The notes below the pieces were generated by a model. The model worked only from the letters and a program-made list of their open reading frames with translations. It did not search any database and was not told where the DNA came from. From assembly GCF_002901825.1 (NCBI RefSeq), contig NZ_PPQD01000001.1, positions 1 through 52,971 of the forward strand: a stretch of DNA of 52,971 bases, read 5' to 3'. This stretch comes from Mammaliicoccus sciuri (lineage in GTDB: Bacteria > Bacillota > Bacilli > Staphylococcales > Staphylococcaceae). Shown here one piece after another: positions 11,688 through 18,628 of the stretch (within the stretch, counting starts at the first letter, position 1; each line of letters opens with the position of its first letter). The translations under genes and the position numbers were made by a program.

Positions 11688-11743
11688 AAAAATCACGAGT
11701 GATTTTAGGTGGATATTCATCTTTAGTCACTCGTGATTTTTTT
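11688..11743 (+). terminator. Long-stem terminator
   Basis: AAAAATCACGAGTGA (11688-11702) pairs perfectly with TCACTCGTGATTTTT (11727-11741), then TT. The 24-base loop is longer than usual. Confidence 0.85.
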
Positions 11744-11845
11744 GTAGAAGTCATACTTATAACTGTAAATTTTTGTATAATATAAGAGAACTTAAGTATA
11801 TAAATAAATTCCTAAGTTATGAATTGAAACGCTTATTAGGAGGGA

Positions 11846-12628
11846 TTGGCGATTAAAAGGTTAATCGTATTATTTTGTATATTCATCGTAGTTGTGGTCA
11901 GTGTGATGTTGTTTATATCAAATGAAAGAGATAATGATCGTGATGTTCGGAATTTTACTTCTAAAAATGGAACGGAAGGTGAATATTTAATTTATCCTGT
12001 TAAGGACGCTAAGGGGATATTAGTGTGGTTACATGGTGATGGTGCTTATGAGTTTCATCATCCTGATTCAGAAGTCTATTTAGCTGGGAAAGATGGCATC
12101 CGTCAAGTTGCTAAAGAAAAAGGGTTAACTTTAGTTGTACCGAAGTCTGTTAACGATGAAGAACAATGGTGGAAGAATGGAGAAGCAAATGTGCAATATT
12201 TAGTTGAATTGATTTCTTCTTTACCAAATCATGAAAAATTATGGATAGGTAGCTTTTCAGGTGGTGCAGAAACAACAGCATATTGGATGTTAGATAAATT
12301 ACCAGAACTAAATGTTCAATCTGGCGGCGCTATAATGTTTGGTGGAGGAGGCTCTCCAAAGAAAGAAGGGATTGCCACTCATATAGAAAAGTCACAACAT
12401 GTTAAAGGATCATTTCCATTAACATGGATTGTTGGAGAAAATGATCACGTAGGTGGAAAAACTGAAGATGACCCATTTGATGCTTTCGCTACAAGTAAAG
12501 AAGGTGAAGCATTCTATGCTCAAGAAGGTTGGGTAACAAAGAGGGTTGTCTTAAAACATTATAGTCACATATTGGCGAATGGAGAAGTCGGACTGTATGG
12601 GAAATATTTAAGAGAATATATTGATTGA
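11846..12628 (+). CDS. Membrane-anchored alpha/beta-hydrolase-like protein
   Basis: About 260 residues: an N-terminal membrane anchor or uncleaved signal (KRLIVLFCIFIVVVVSVMLF, about residues 4-23), then an alpha/beta-hydrolase domain probably outside the membrane. Visible are the oxyanion-side strand ILVWLHGDG (58-66), a nucleophile elbow GSFSGG with Ser138, an acid loop GENDHVGG and a late histidine in KHYSHILANG. The substrate is unknown; esterase or peptidase activity is possible. Start choice is odd. TTG at 11846 is only 1-2 bases after AGGAGGG, while ATT at 11852 has ideal spacing and gives MKRLIVLF. I give the TTG coordinate, but ATT may be the real start. Confidence 0.75.
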   Translation: MAIKRLIVLFCIFIVVVVSVMLFISNERDNDRDVRNFTSKNGTEGEYLIYPVKDAKGILVWLHGDGAYEFHHPDSEVYLAGKDGIRQVAKEKGLTLVVPKSVNDEEQWWKNGEANVQYLVELISSLPNHEKLWIGSFSGGAETTAYWMLDKLPELNVQSGGAIMFGGGGSPKKEGIATHIEKSQHVKGSFPLTWIVGENDHVGGKTEDDPFDAFATSKEGEAFYAQEGWVTKRVVLKHYSHILANGEVGLYGKYLREYID

Positions 12629-12651
12629 AAATTACTAATTTATATTTTCAC

Positions 12652-12679
12652 TTGAAATTATATATGTGTGTTGTATCAT
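12652..12679 (+). promoter_or_regulatory. Probable promoter upstream of isaB
   Basis: TTGAAA (12652-12657) and TATCAT (12674-12679) with a 16-base spacer. It would produce a leader of about 150 bases before the isaB start, containing two possible tiny open frames. Confidence 0.45.
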
Positions 12680-12732
12680 GAAGGTGAATAATTACACTCT
12701 AAAATTTTTAATATAAATTTGAGGGGGTGATA

Positions 12733-12777
12733 ATTAAAAAGCTAGGATTTGGAGATTGTCATAGTTGCGTTGATTGA
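12733..12777 (+). other. Possible 14-codon leader peptide with ATT start
   Basis: A GAGGGGGTGAT sequence, close to the full anti-Shine-Dalgarno complement, precedes ATT AAA AAG. The frame reads M/I-KKLGFGDCHSCVD then stops, with two cysteines in a CHSC pattern. It has no standard start codon, so it is only a candidate. I do not recognise the peptide. Confidence 0.25.
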
Positions 12778-12778
12778 A

Positions 12779-12828
12779 TGTTTAAACGAGAAGTTATCGC
12801 AAGTAAGTACTCAAAATTTAAGGAGTGA
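12779..12828 (+). other. Possible 16-codon open frame before isaB
   Basis: ATG at 12779 starts one base after the stop of the preceding tiny frame (TGAATG). It encodes MFKREVIASKYSKFKE and ends with AAG GAG TGA, so its last codons are the isaB ribosome site. The arrangement would permit translational coupling, but the peptide is unrecognised and may be chance. Confidence 0.25.
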
Positions 12829-12834
12829 TTGATT

Positions 12835-13413
12835 ATGCGTAAAGTAAGTAAAGTACTTTCAGCAACGGTCGTCTTATCAACACTTGTAGTAGGGTCTTCA
12901 GCGGTGCCTATAACAGGTAGTAGTTCAGATGTTCAAGCAGCAGAAAAAGTTCAAGAATGGGGTCATGGTGAAGGTGGAAGCGGTGTTAGTACAGAAAGTA
13001 CTGCAGATACACAATCGCAAATACCATGGTATAACTATGAAGGCTATACAACATATGATCCAACATTTACATTAGATTATAATTTTGTTCGTGCAATGAA
13101 ATATGATAATTTTACGCTCAATGGCTATAAAGCAAATCCAAAAGCTAACCAAAACCATGCTTATACAGTAGATTCTTATGGTTCTCAAATAGATTTTAAT
13201 GAGAAAGATCAAGTTATTCAAATGGAATTCAATACAAAACCACACGCAGTCACTAAAGCACAATTTAAAAAAGCGCACGCATCAAATGATAGTACAGCAG
13301 AAGGAAAATTTGAAGATGGTAGTACATTCATACCTTATAATACAAATAACGGCGCTTATAAAGCCTACTTTGATAAAGATGGTTATTTAACACATATCCG
13401 TATTGGTCAATAG
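12835..13413 (+). CDS. isaB: IsaB-family secreted protein
   Basis: A 192-residue secreted protein of the immunodominant staphylococcal antigen B family. It has a basic start MRKVSKVLSA, a hydrophobic core, and a likely signal peptidase I site after VQA (VQA|AEK). A Gly/Ser/Thr-rich linker follows, then the IsaB domain with PWYNYEGYTTYDPTFTLD and NFVRAMKYDNFTLNG, which match S. aureus IsaB. S. aureus IsaB is reported to bind extracellular nucleic acid. The ATG at 12835 is chosen over the in-frame TTG at 12829 because AAGGAG lies 9 bases upstream. Probably transcribed with the ~150-base leader. Confidence 0.85.
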   Translation: MRKVSKVLSATVVLSTLVVGSSAVPITGSSSDVQAAEKVQEWGHGEGGSGVSTESTADTQSQIPWYNYEGYTTYDPTFTLDYNFVRAMKYDNFTLNGYKANPKANQNHAYTVDSYGSQIDFNEKDQVIQMEFNTKPHAVTKAQFKKAHASNDSTAEGKFEDGSTFIPYNTNNGAYKAYFDKDGYLTHIRIGQ

Positions 13414-13449
13414 TGTATGATGATGTGACTGATTATATATAAAGAATAG

Positions 13450-13486
13450 ACAATCCTCTAAACTTTTGGTTTAGAGGATTGTTTTA
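13450..13486 (+). terminator. Terminator of isaB
   Basis: ACAATCCTCTAAAC pairs perfectly with GTTTAGAGGATTGT around TTTTG, then TTTT. Confidence 0.9.
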
Positions 13487-13492
13487 ATTCGA

Positions 13493-13531
13493 TTGATTTA
13501 TTTTTATTAATCGGTTAAAATAAATTAACCG
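13493..13531 (+). promoter_or_regulatory. Promoter with overlapping palindromic operator
   Basis: TTGATT (13493-13498) and TAAAAT (13516-13521) are 17 bases apart. A perfect 20-bp inverted repeat, CGGTTAA-N6-TTAACCG (13512-13531), covers the -10 box. It sits 20 bases before the winged-helix regulator gene, so autorepression by that protein is the natural reading. Confidence 0.65.
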
Positions 13532-13551
13532 TAAATAGAAGGAGAGATTTC

Positions 13552-14130
13552 ATGCAATCAAATCGATTTGAAATAAATACATTCGAGGAACTGAAGTGTA
13601 TATCTGATCAACTACGAATGAAAATATCTATGCTATTGATAGAACGAGAAATGACTGCAACGGAAATTGGGAAACATTTGAATATTCCAAAGGCTAAGAT
13701 ATTTTACCATTTGAAAGAACTTGAGAAATATGGAATGGTGAAAATCAATCGTACAGAGGTTAAAGGAAGTAATGTTTACAAATATTATGTAGCAACTCAT
13801 AACGGATTTAAAGTGAATCCACAACTATTAAATGAATATCGAGATGAAGTGTCAGATTCAACAAAAGATATGGTAACTTCACAGATTAATCGAACAATTG
13901 ATGTGTTAAATCAATATGGTTTAATCATGGATGATGAACAGTTAATATCAAAGACTGTACAAGCGAAGTGGTCTCAGAATCAGTTCGATACATTTAAGCA
14001 AAAACTTGATGCATTAATTGATGAAGTAGATCAACAATCCAATGATGAAGATAAATCATATTATTATTTGAATATAATTGGATTTGAAATGAGAGATAAA
14101 GTCTTTAATCGTGAGGAGAATGATGATTAA
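13552..14130 (+). CDS. ArsR-like winged-helix transcriptional regulator
   Basis: A 192-residue cytoplasmic regulator. The N-terminal ~85 residues form a winged helix-turn-helix (MTATEIGKHLNIPKAKIFYHLKELEKYGMV at about 34-63, a typical ArsR/HTH_20 pattern with recognition helix AKIFYHLKEL). The C-terminal ~100 residues are helical and acidic, perhaps for dimerisation or ligand sensing. GAAGGAGAG precedes the ATG. Its stop overlaps the start of the MFS gene by one base (TAATG), so the pair is an operon. It probably represses itself and the exporter through the palindrome at 13512-13531. The ligand is unknown. Confidence 0.82.
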   Translation: MQSNRFEINTFEELKCISDQLRMKISMLLIEREMTATEIGKHLNIPKAKIFYHLKELEKYGMVKINRTEVKGSNVYKYYVATHNGFKVNPQLLNEYRDEVSDSTKDMVTSQINRTIDVLNQYGLIMDDEQLISKTVQAKWSQNQFDTFKQKLDALIDEVDQQSNDEDKSYYYLNIIGFEMRDKVFNREENDD

Positions 14131-15401
14131 TGAGAGCACTCTTAAAACATACTGACTTTATGCAACTCATTTTTGGACGAATATTAACCAATACTGCAGA
14201 TAGTATTTATTTTATTACGACTATGTGGTTAATTTATGATATAACAAAAAGCTCTGCACTTACAGGGCTTTTAAGTAGTTTGATATTAGTACCGAAATGT
14301 TTACAGATGTTTTATGGGCCAATTATTGATCATTTCAGTTTGAAGAAAATTTTGATACATTCTCAAACAGTTCAAGCAGTCTTAGTGGGTATAATAGCTA
14401 TTCTCCTATTCTTTCACTATGAAAATGCTATACTTATTATCATTCTTGTGGTGGCAGCAGCAATGGTAGGTGAAATTTCTTATCCTATTAGTAATAAGCT
14501 AGTGCCAGTGTTATTACCTAAAGATAAAATTGTGTCAGGTAACGCAATGATGTCATTTTCTAATCAAAGTATGGATTTAGTATTAAATACAGTCATTACG
14601 ATATTGATTTCTTTAGTCAGTATATATACGTTATACGTTATGAATACAATTATTTTTATAAGCGCAGCAGTTATATATGCGATGATAAAAGTTCAATCCC
14701 AAAAATCTACTGGTAGTACATTGGATTTTAAAACATATATGAAATCATTAAGTGAAGGTTTATATACAGTGAGACATTCATTATTGTGGATATTCCAGAT
14801 TGGCGCATTTGCAGTTAACTTTGGAATTGGCATGGTTTATACAGCACTACCTGTTTTATCTCACTACCTTAATCAACCAATATATTATGGATTGTTTTTA
14901 TCTGCTATATCATTAGGTATGGTATTATCAACGCTAGTTGTTGGATATGTTAAGAAATATCCATTTGGTAAATTGATGGTAGTAACTTTTATTTTATCAG
15001 GTGTTTTTCTATTGTTAGGTTTTGTAACACCTATTTATATATTTATTATTTTGTTTGGCTTAAGTTGGCTATCTGTAGGATTGGCGAATATTTTATTCCT
15101 GTCAGCTGGCCAAGCAATCATACCAGAGTACATCTTAGGAAGAATAACTTCAATTACAAGTAGTTTAGGTGTCATTGGTTTACCTTTAGGAAGTCTAATA
15201 GGTGGGTTTTTACTAGAATTAATGAACCCAATTGCTTTAATCAGTATAACAGGTTGCTTTTTTATTGTTTTGGGGATTATTTGGCTAGTGCATCCAAAAC
15301 TTAATAAACTAAGACCTATTGATTTATTAACTTTGGATGATTTTGAAATAAGTGTAGATAATAAGAATATTGATATAAAAAACGATGCTCTAGGAAGTTA
15401 A
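14130..15401 (+). CDS. MFS transporter
   Basis: A 423-residue membrane protein with about 12 membrane segments, of the major facilitator family (MFS_3-like exporters of drugs or siderophores). Visible features are the N-terminal block FGRILTNTADSIYFITTMWLIYD and the loop after helix 2 (YGPIIDHFSLKK), the usual MFS cytoplasmic loop position. The C-terminal ~25 residues are hydrophilic. It overlaps the regulator gene by one base. Most likely an efflux pump controlled by that regulator; the substrate cannot be inferred. Confidence 0.88.
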   Translation: MRALLKHTDFMQLIFGRILTNTADSIYFITTMWLIYDITKSSALTGLLSSLILVPKCLQMFYGPIIDHFSLKKILIHSQTVQAVLVGIIAILLFFHYENAILIIILVVAAAMVGEISYPISNKLVPVLLPKDKIVSGNAMMSFSNQSMDLVLNTVITILISLVSIYTLYVMNTIIFISAAVIYAMIKVQSQKSTGSTLDFKTYMKSLSEGLYTVRHSLLWIFQIGAFAVNFGIGMVYTALPVLSHYLNQPIYYGLFLSAISLGMVLSTLVVGYVKKYPFGKLMVVTFILSGVFLLLGFVTPIYIFIILFGLSWLSVGLANILFLSAGQAIIPEYILGRITSITSSLGVIGLPLGSLIGGFLLELMNPIALISITGCFFIVLGIIWLVHPKLNKLRPIDLLTLDDFEISVDNKNIDIKNDALGS

Positions 15402-15417
15402 ATTAGAGCATCGTTTT
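15379..15417. terminator. Bidirectional terminator shared by convergent genes
   Basis: AAAACGATGCTCTA pairs with TAGAGCATCGTTTT apart from the edge of the loop. It contains the MFS stop codon and the last codons of the convergent hydrolase gene. Confidence 0.9.
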
Positions 15418-15984
15418 AATATGTTCAATTTCTGGTTCTTCTAGTTCGTGGGCGCCGTCGAGTAGTTCGAATTGAACGTTTTTAAATAATGGTTTAAGTT
15501 GTTCTGATAGTGCTTTTACTTTGCCAGGTATTGTTAAATAATCATTTGAACCTGTCGTAATAATGACGGATGTTTCTTTATAAGTTTCTGTAATATGATA
15601 GTCGAGGTCTGATGGGTGCAGTAATAAGATTTGATCAACTTTAATAAGGTGTTGTTCCAGTAATCCTAATATGAAATTCGCACCGTTTGAATAACCTAAA
15701 AATATGACTTCTTCATAATCATGTTCTTCGATAAATGTATTCCAAAAATCTATAAAAGATTTCGTTTGTTGCTCGAAGTCATGTCGGTCTAATGTGTTGT
15801 TCTGAAGCGGTGCAAAGAAACGTCTTTCTTGCCCTTCGCCAACACTACCTTGTAAGCTTAAAATGTTAGCTTCAGGGTTTAATATACTTGAAAAAGGAAG
15901 AAGTTGGTATTGATTGCCACCTGTTCCATGAAAAAGTACAATTAAAGTATTGCTATTCGGATTTTCTTGTAAGAAATATTCCAT
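15403..15984 (-). CDS. MhqD-like carboxylesterase/phospholipase
   Basis: A 193-residue cytoplasmic alpha/beta-hydrolase resembling MhqD, the esterase of the quinone-resistance mhqRED operon in S. aureus. LIVLFHGTGGN (14-24) is the oxyanion region. The catalytic triad is seen as Ser99 in GYSNG, Asp148 in GSNDYL and His179 in DGAHELEEPE. I start at 15984 (MEYFLQENPN) because GGAGGAG lies just upstream; a longer frame to 16029 has no ribosome site. It is divergent from an MhqE-like dioxygenase with only 36 bases between start codons. There is no MarR-type mhqR nearby. Confidence 0.82.
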   Translation of the reverse strand: MEYFLQENPNSNTLIVLFHGTGGNQYQLLPFSSILNPEANILSLQGSVGEGQERRFFAPLQNNTLDRHDFEQQTKSFIDFWNTFIEEHDYEEVIFLGYSNGANFILGLLEQHLIKVDQILLLHPSDLDYHITETYKETSVIITTGSNDYLTIPGKVKALSEQLKPLFKNVQFELLDGAHELEEPEIEHIKTML

Positions 15985-16020
15985 TATATCTCCTCCATTA
16001 ATGTGAAAGGGCTGTTGTTT

Positions 16021-16983
16021 ATGAATCACAATTCAATTATACATCATGTATCTATTATAAATCATGATGCAGAAGAATCATTCAATTTTTATCGTAATAT
16101 ATTAGGTCTCAATTTACTAATGAAGACTGTTAATCAAGAGAACTATGAAATGTATCATGTTTTCTTTGCTGATAAATATGGACGACCAGGTACAGAAGTG
16201 ACGCTTTTTGAAATGAAAGAAGGTAAAGATAATCAGTTTGGTTCAAATGCATTTGATCGATTACTTTTTAAAGTGCCTTCTGTAGAATCGTTAAAATATT
16301 GGGAAGCACGGTTTGATGAATATAAAATATGCCACTATGGTATTGAAGTTTACACTGACCGTAGTCTAATTCGTTTTGAAGGACCGGATAATACGCCACT
16401 CGGTTTAATCGTCATTTCTGATCAAGAAAATGTCCATCAATTTAATACAGATGAAGAAAGTACCGTGCCAGTAGAATATCAAATACTTGGTCTAGATTCT
16501 ATACATGCACGTGTCAGATATCCTAAAGCAAGTATAGAACATTTCCAACAATTATATAATTGGACATCAGCAGGTCAGCAGACATTCTTTGATACAGATT
16601 TAACTGTTGAGATTTTGCATAATCATAATCAAGATATGTATCATGAAATACATTTTATTTATGACACATTTAATCCACTTGAAGATCAAGGATTTGGCGG
16701 TATACATCACGTTGCTATTTCAGCTGAAGACGAAGGTGAATTGCAAGAAGTTGAAACAGCTTTAGATAAATTAAATATGGTCCATTCCCCGATTAAAAAT
16801 CGAGGATTCTTTAAATCAATTTACTATAGAGATCCAAATCAATTGCTATTTGAAGTTGCGACTTTAAAGCTTAATATGAAAGAAATTGCCTTTGAAGACA
16901 AAGCATTTCAAGACATCCCGTTATACTTACCAGAACATTTAGAAGAGAAACGCGCATATATAGAAAATCAATTACAAAAATAG
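16021..16983 (+). CDS. MhqE-like ring-cleaving dioxygenase, copy 1
   Basis: A 320-residue protein with two vicinal-oxygen-chelate (glyoxalase) modules, of the MhqA/MhqE/MhqO family that opens catechol or hydroquinone rings. Module 1 begins IIHHVSIINHDAEESFNFY and has GRPGTEVTLFEM. Module 2 carries GGIHHVAISAEDEGE and FFKSIYYRDPNQLLFEVAT, supplying the His and Glu metal ligands. I choose ATG 16021 (AAAGGG 9 bases upstream) over GTG at 16003. A paralogue lies at 29066-29995. Adjacent to the MhqD-like hydrolase, so the pair probably handles quinone electrophiles. Confidence 0.82.
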   Translation: MNHNSIIHHVSIINHDAEESFNFYRNILGLNLLMKTVNQENYEMYHVFFADKYGRPGTEVTLFEMKEGKDNQFGSNAFDRLLFKVPSVESLKYWEARFDEYKICHYGIEVYTDRSLIRFEGPDNTPLGLIVISDQENVHQFNTDEESTVPVEYQILGLDSIHARVRYPKASIEHFQQLYNWTSAGQQTFFDTDLTVEILHNHNQDMYHEIHFIYDTFNPLEDQGFGGIHHVAISAEDEGELQEVETALDKLNMVHSPIKNRGFFKSIYYRDPNQLLFEVATLKLNMKEIAFEDKAFQDIPLYLPEHLEEKRAYIENQLQK

Positions 16984-17089
16984 AATTGAGTAAAATAAGG
17001 TATTTTATATAATACAAGTATTTGAAATACGATATATATAACCATATAATATAATTAACATTGAATATTATATTTGAGGGTTGATATTT

Positions 17090-17452
17090 ATGAATACGAT
17101 TATTAAAAATATTAAACAAAGACCTAAGCAATTTATATTATGTGTAGCGATTCCATGTTTATGGCCATTACTACTATTATGGGATAATATAAAAATAGAG
17201 TCATTTATAATAATAGGAATCGGAATGTCAATCATGGTATTTGTCAATTTCAATATGAATGCGTCTCATGAAGTATTAGGTGAAGAACTTAACCAAATCA
17301 TAAAAAAGCATGGCATTTCAAAAGAACACTTGTTTGAAATAACAGGATTAACAAAGTATGAAGTAACAGAAAAAGACCATCAATTTGAGTTTCATGTTTC
17401 ACCAGGAAGAAAGAAAAAGTATTTAAATATGTTGAAAGAATATTATGAGTAA
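17090..17452 (+). CDS. Small membrane protein of unknown function
   Basis: 120 residues, not recognised. A basic N terminus (TIIKNIKQRPKQ) leads into two membrane segments (FILCVAIPCLWPLLLLWD and SFIIIGIGMSIMVFVNF, about 15-55). A soluble, charged C-terminal half follows (ELNQIIKKHGISKEHLFEITGL, then FHVSPGRKKKYLNMLKEYY). GAGGG lies 9 bases before the ATG at 17090, better than TTG at 17081. Monocistronic, with its own terminator. Confidence 0.65.
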   Translation: MNTIIKNIKQRPKQFILCVAIPCLWPLLLLWDNIKIESFIIIGIGMSIMVFVNFNMNASHEVLGEELNQIIKKHGISKEHLFEITGLTKYEVTEKDHQFEFHVSPGRKKKYLNMLKEYYE

Positions 17453-17458
17453 ATAATA

Positions 17459-17509
17459 AAACCAGCAAAAATTACACATGACTTGTGAATTTTTGCTGGT
17501 TCTTTTTTG
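17459..17509 (+). terminator. Terminator of the small membrane protein gene
   Basis: ACCAGCAAAAATT (17461-17473) pairs with AATTTTTGCTGGT (17488-17500), followed by TCTTTTTT. Confidence 0.88.
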
Positions 17510-17550
17510 TGGAATAAATCAAGTGCACGTTAGGTGTAAGCAAGTCCAAG

Positions 17551-17766
17551 CGCACGAAGACTGAGAGATATCGTGCGCAAGGGTACAAAATCAGTGAGTA
17601 ACGCACGAAGACTGAGAGATATCGTGCGCAAGGGTACAAAATCAGTGAGTAGCGCACGAAGACTGAGAGATATCGTGCGCGAGGGTACAAAATCAGTGAG
17701 TAACGCACGAAGACTGAGAGATATCGTGCGCTAAGGTATAAAATTAGGGCGTATCGCACGAAGACT
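17551..17766. repeat. 51-bp tandem repeat array, about 4.2 copies
   Basis: Copies start at 17551, 17602, 17653 and 17704, each exactly 51 bp, with a 12-base partial at 17755. Each unit contains the inverted repeat CGCACGA-N13-TCGTGCG followed by GGGTACAAAATCAGTGAGTA. Copies 1-3 differ at one or two bases; copy 4 is more diverged after the stem. Because 51 is a multiple of three, a spurious open frame runs through it. There are no spacers, so it is not a CRISPR. It lies between two convergent genes. Confidence 0.95.
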
Positions 17767-17775
17767 ATATAATAC

Positions 17776-18120
17776 TTACTTATTCTCTATACAATATGAC
17801 TGTATTTTTATAATCTTATCTTCACTAAATGTGTATATGTCACATGCATCTATCTTGTTTATTTGGATGCTATCTTTATAAAAATAACCAGTACCTATAA
17901 CGACAATTTGGTGGACACTTTTAATCGTATCGTGAATTTCAAATTGTGTTGTTACGGTTTCAAAATAATGTGAGACTTGTGTGCAATAATTTGCAACTTC
18001 TTCATAACCTTTCAATGTTGTATCGCCAACAATATGCCATTCGATATCTTGATCTAAATAAGCATTACATTTATCAAAATGTCCTGTAGAAAAACTTTCT
18101 GCAACTGATGAGTTAGACAA
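17776..18120 (-). CDS. SnoaL/NTF2-like small protein
   Basis: A 114-residue protein with the cone-shaped SnoaL-like (NTF2, ketosteroid isomerase-like) fold. It has an N-terminal helix with AESFSTGHFDKCNAYLDQDIEWHIVG (about 7-32), the typical MLxDDVxWxxxG-like pattern, and a C-terminal strand DIYTFSEDKIIKIQSYC. The start is TTG at 18120, with GAGGTG 7 bases upstream; no closer ATG fits. Members bind or isomerise small hydrophobic molecules, but many are uncharacterised, and I assign no reaction. Its 3' end runs straight into the 51-bp repeats, whose stems may serve as its terminator. Confidence 0.72.
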   Translation of the reverse strand: MSNSSVAESFSTGHFDKCNAYLDQDIEWHIVGDTTLKGYEEVANYCTQVSHYFETVTTQFEIHDTIKSVHQIVVIGTGYFYKDSIQINKIDACDIYTFSEDKIIKIQSYCIENK

Positions 18121-18184
18121 TGAAGTTCACCTCATTTTAGATAAATTATATCAATCAGAGTGTAAAATAACAATTTGGAGGCAG

Positions 18185-18217
18185 AATATTGTCAAAATTG
18201 TTACAATATTTTATAAT
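18185..18217 (+). promoter_or_regulatory. Promoter of the 60-residue membrane protein gene
   Basis: TTGTCA (18189-18194) and TATAAT (18212-18217) have a 17-base spacer. An 8-bp inverted repeat, AATATTGT (18185-18192) with ACAATATT (18203-18210), overlaps the -35 box and spacer and could be a repressor site. Confidence 0.6.
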
Positions 18218-18262
18218 AATTACAAATATTAACATTCTTGTTATGTGAAAGGGGCGGTCAAC

Positions 18263-18445
18263 ATGCACTTTATTGTCACATTAATTGCTGCATTAGTAGT
18301 TGGCATATACACGTATAAGAAGAAAGTTCCTGTTAATGCTAAGACATTGTTGTTTACTATGGCTTTTGTAATAATGTTGCTAGCATTATCAGATTTCTTT
18401 GCAGGAATATTAGAGGGTATTCAAGACGCAAGGAATAATAGATAA
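18263..18445 (+). CDS. 60-residue two-helix membrane protein, unknown function
   Basis: Two membrane segments (FIVTLIAALVVGIYTY and TLLFTMAFVIMLLALSDFFAGI) joined by a short basic loop (KKKVPVNAK), ending in a charged tail. AAAGGGG lies about 8 bases before the ATG at 18263; GTG at 18245 lacks a site. It has a consensus promoter and a strong terminator of its own, so it is very likely a real gene despite its size. I do not recognise the family. Confidence 0.65.
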   Translation: MHFIVTLIAALVVGIYTYKKKVPVNAKTLLFTMAFVIMLLALSDFFAGILEGIQDARNNR

Positions 18446-18456
18446 CGTAATATATT

Positions 18457-18497
18457 AAAGAAGCTTACACGGTTTTTAAAGTGTAAGCTTCTTTTTA
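18457..18497 (+). terminator. Terminator
   Basis: AAAGAAGCTTACAC (18457-18470) pairs with GTGTAAGCTTCTTT (18481-18494), then TT, after the 60-residue membrane protein gene. Confidence 0.88.
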
Positions 18498-18628
18498 TAA
18501 ACCCTTTCATATCAACGATGCAAAATATCTTTGGCAATGTTTTTTCAGGATTTTTAATGCAATGACAACGATGTTTGATACACTGTTTTTGAATCTTTTA
18601 TTAAGGTGATGACAAGGAGGACATCAAT

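Noticed and set aside
15985-16020. MhqR operator between the divergent genes
   Set aside because: No match to the TATCTCGAA-type inverted repeat that I recall for MhqR; only ribosome sites are visible.
17472-17759. A 95-codon minus-strand open frame through the repeat array
   Set aside because: It is created by 51-bp repeats being a multiple of 3, has no ribosome site, and repeats one peptide unit without any family resemblance.
17551-17766. CRISPR-like array
   Set aside because: Units are contiguous with no unique spacers, and no cas genes are near. The same applies to the 40-, 39- and 11-bp arrays at 39995-40327.
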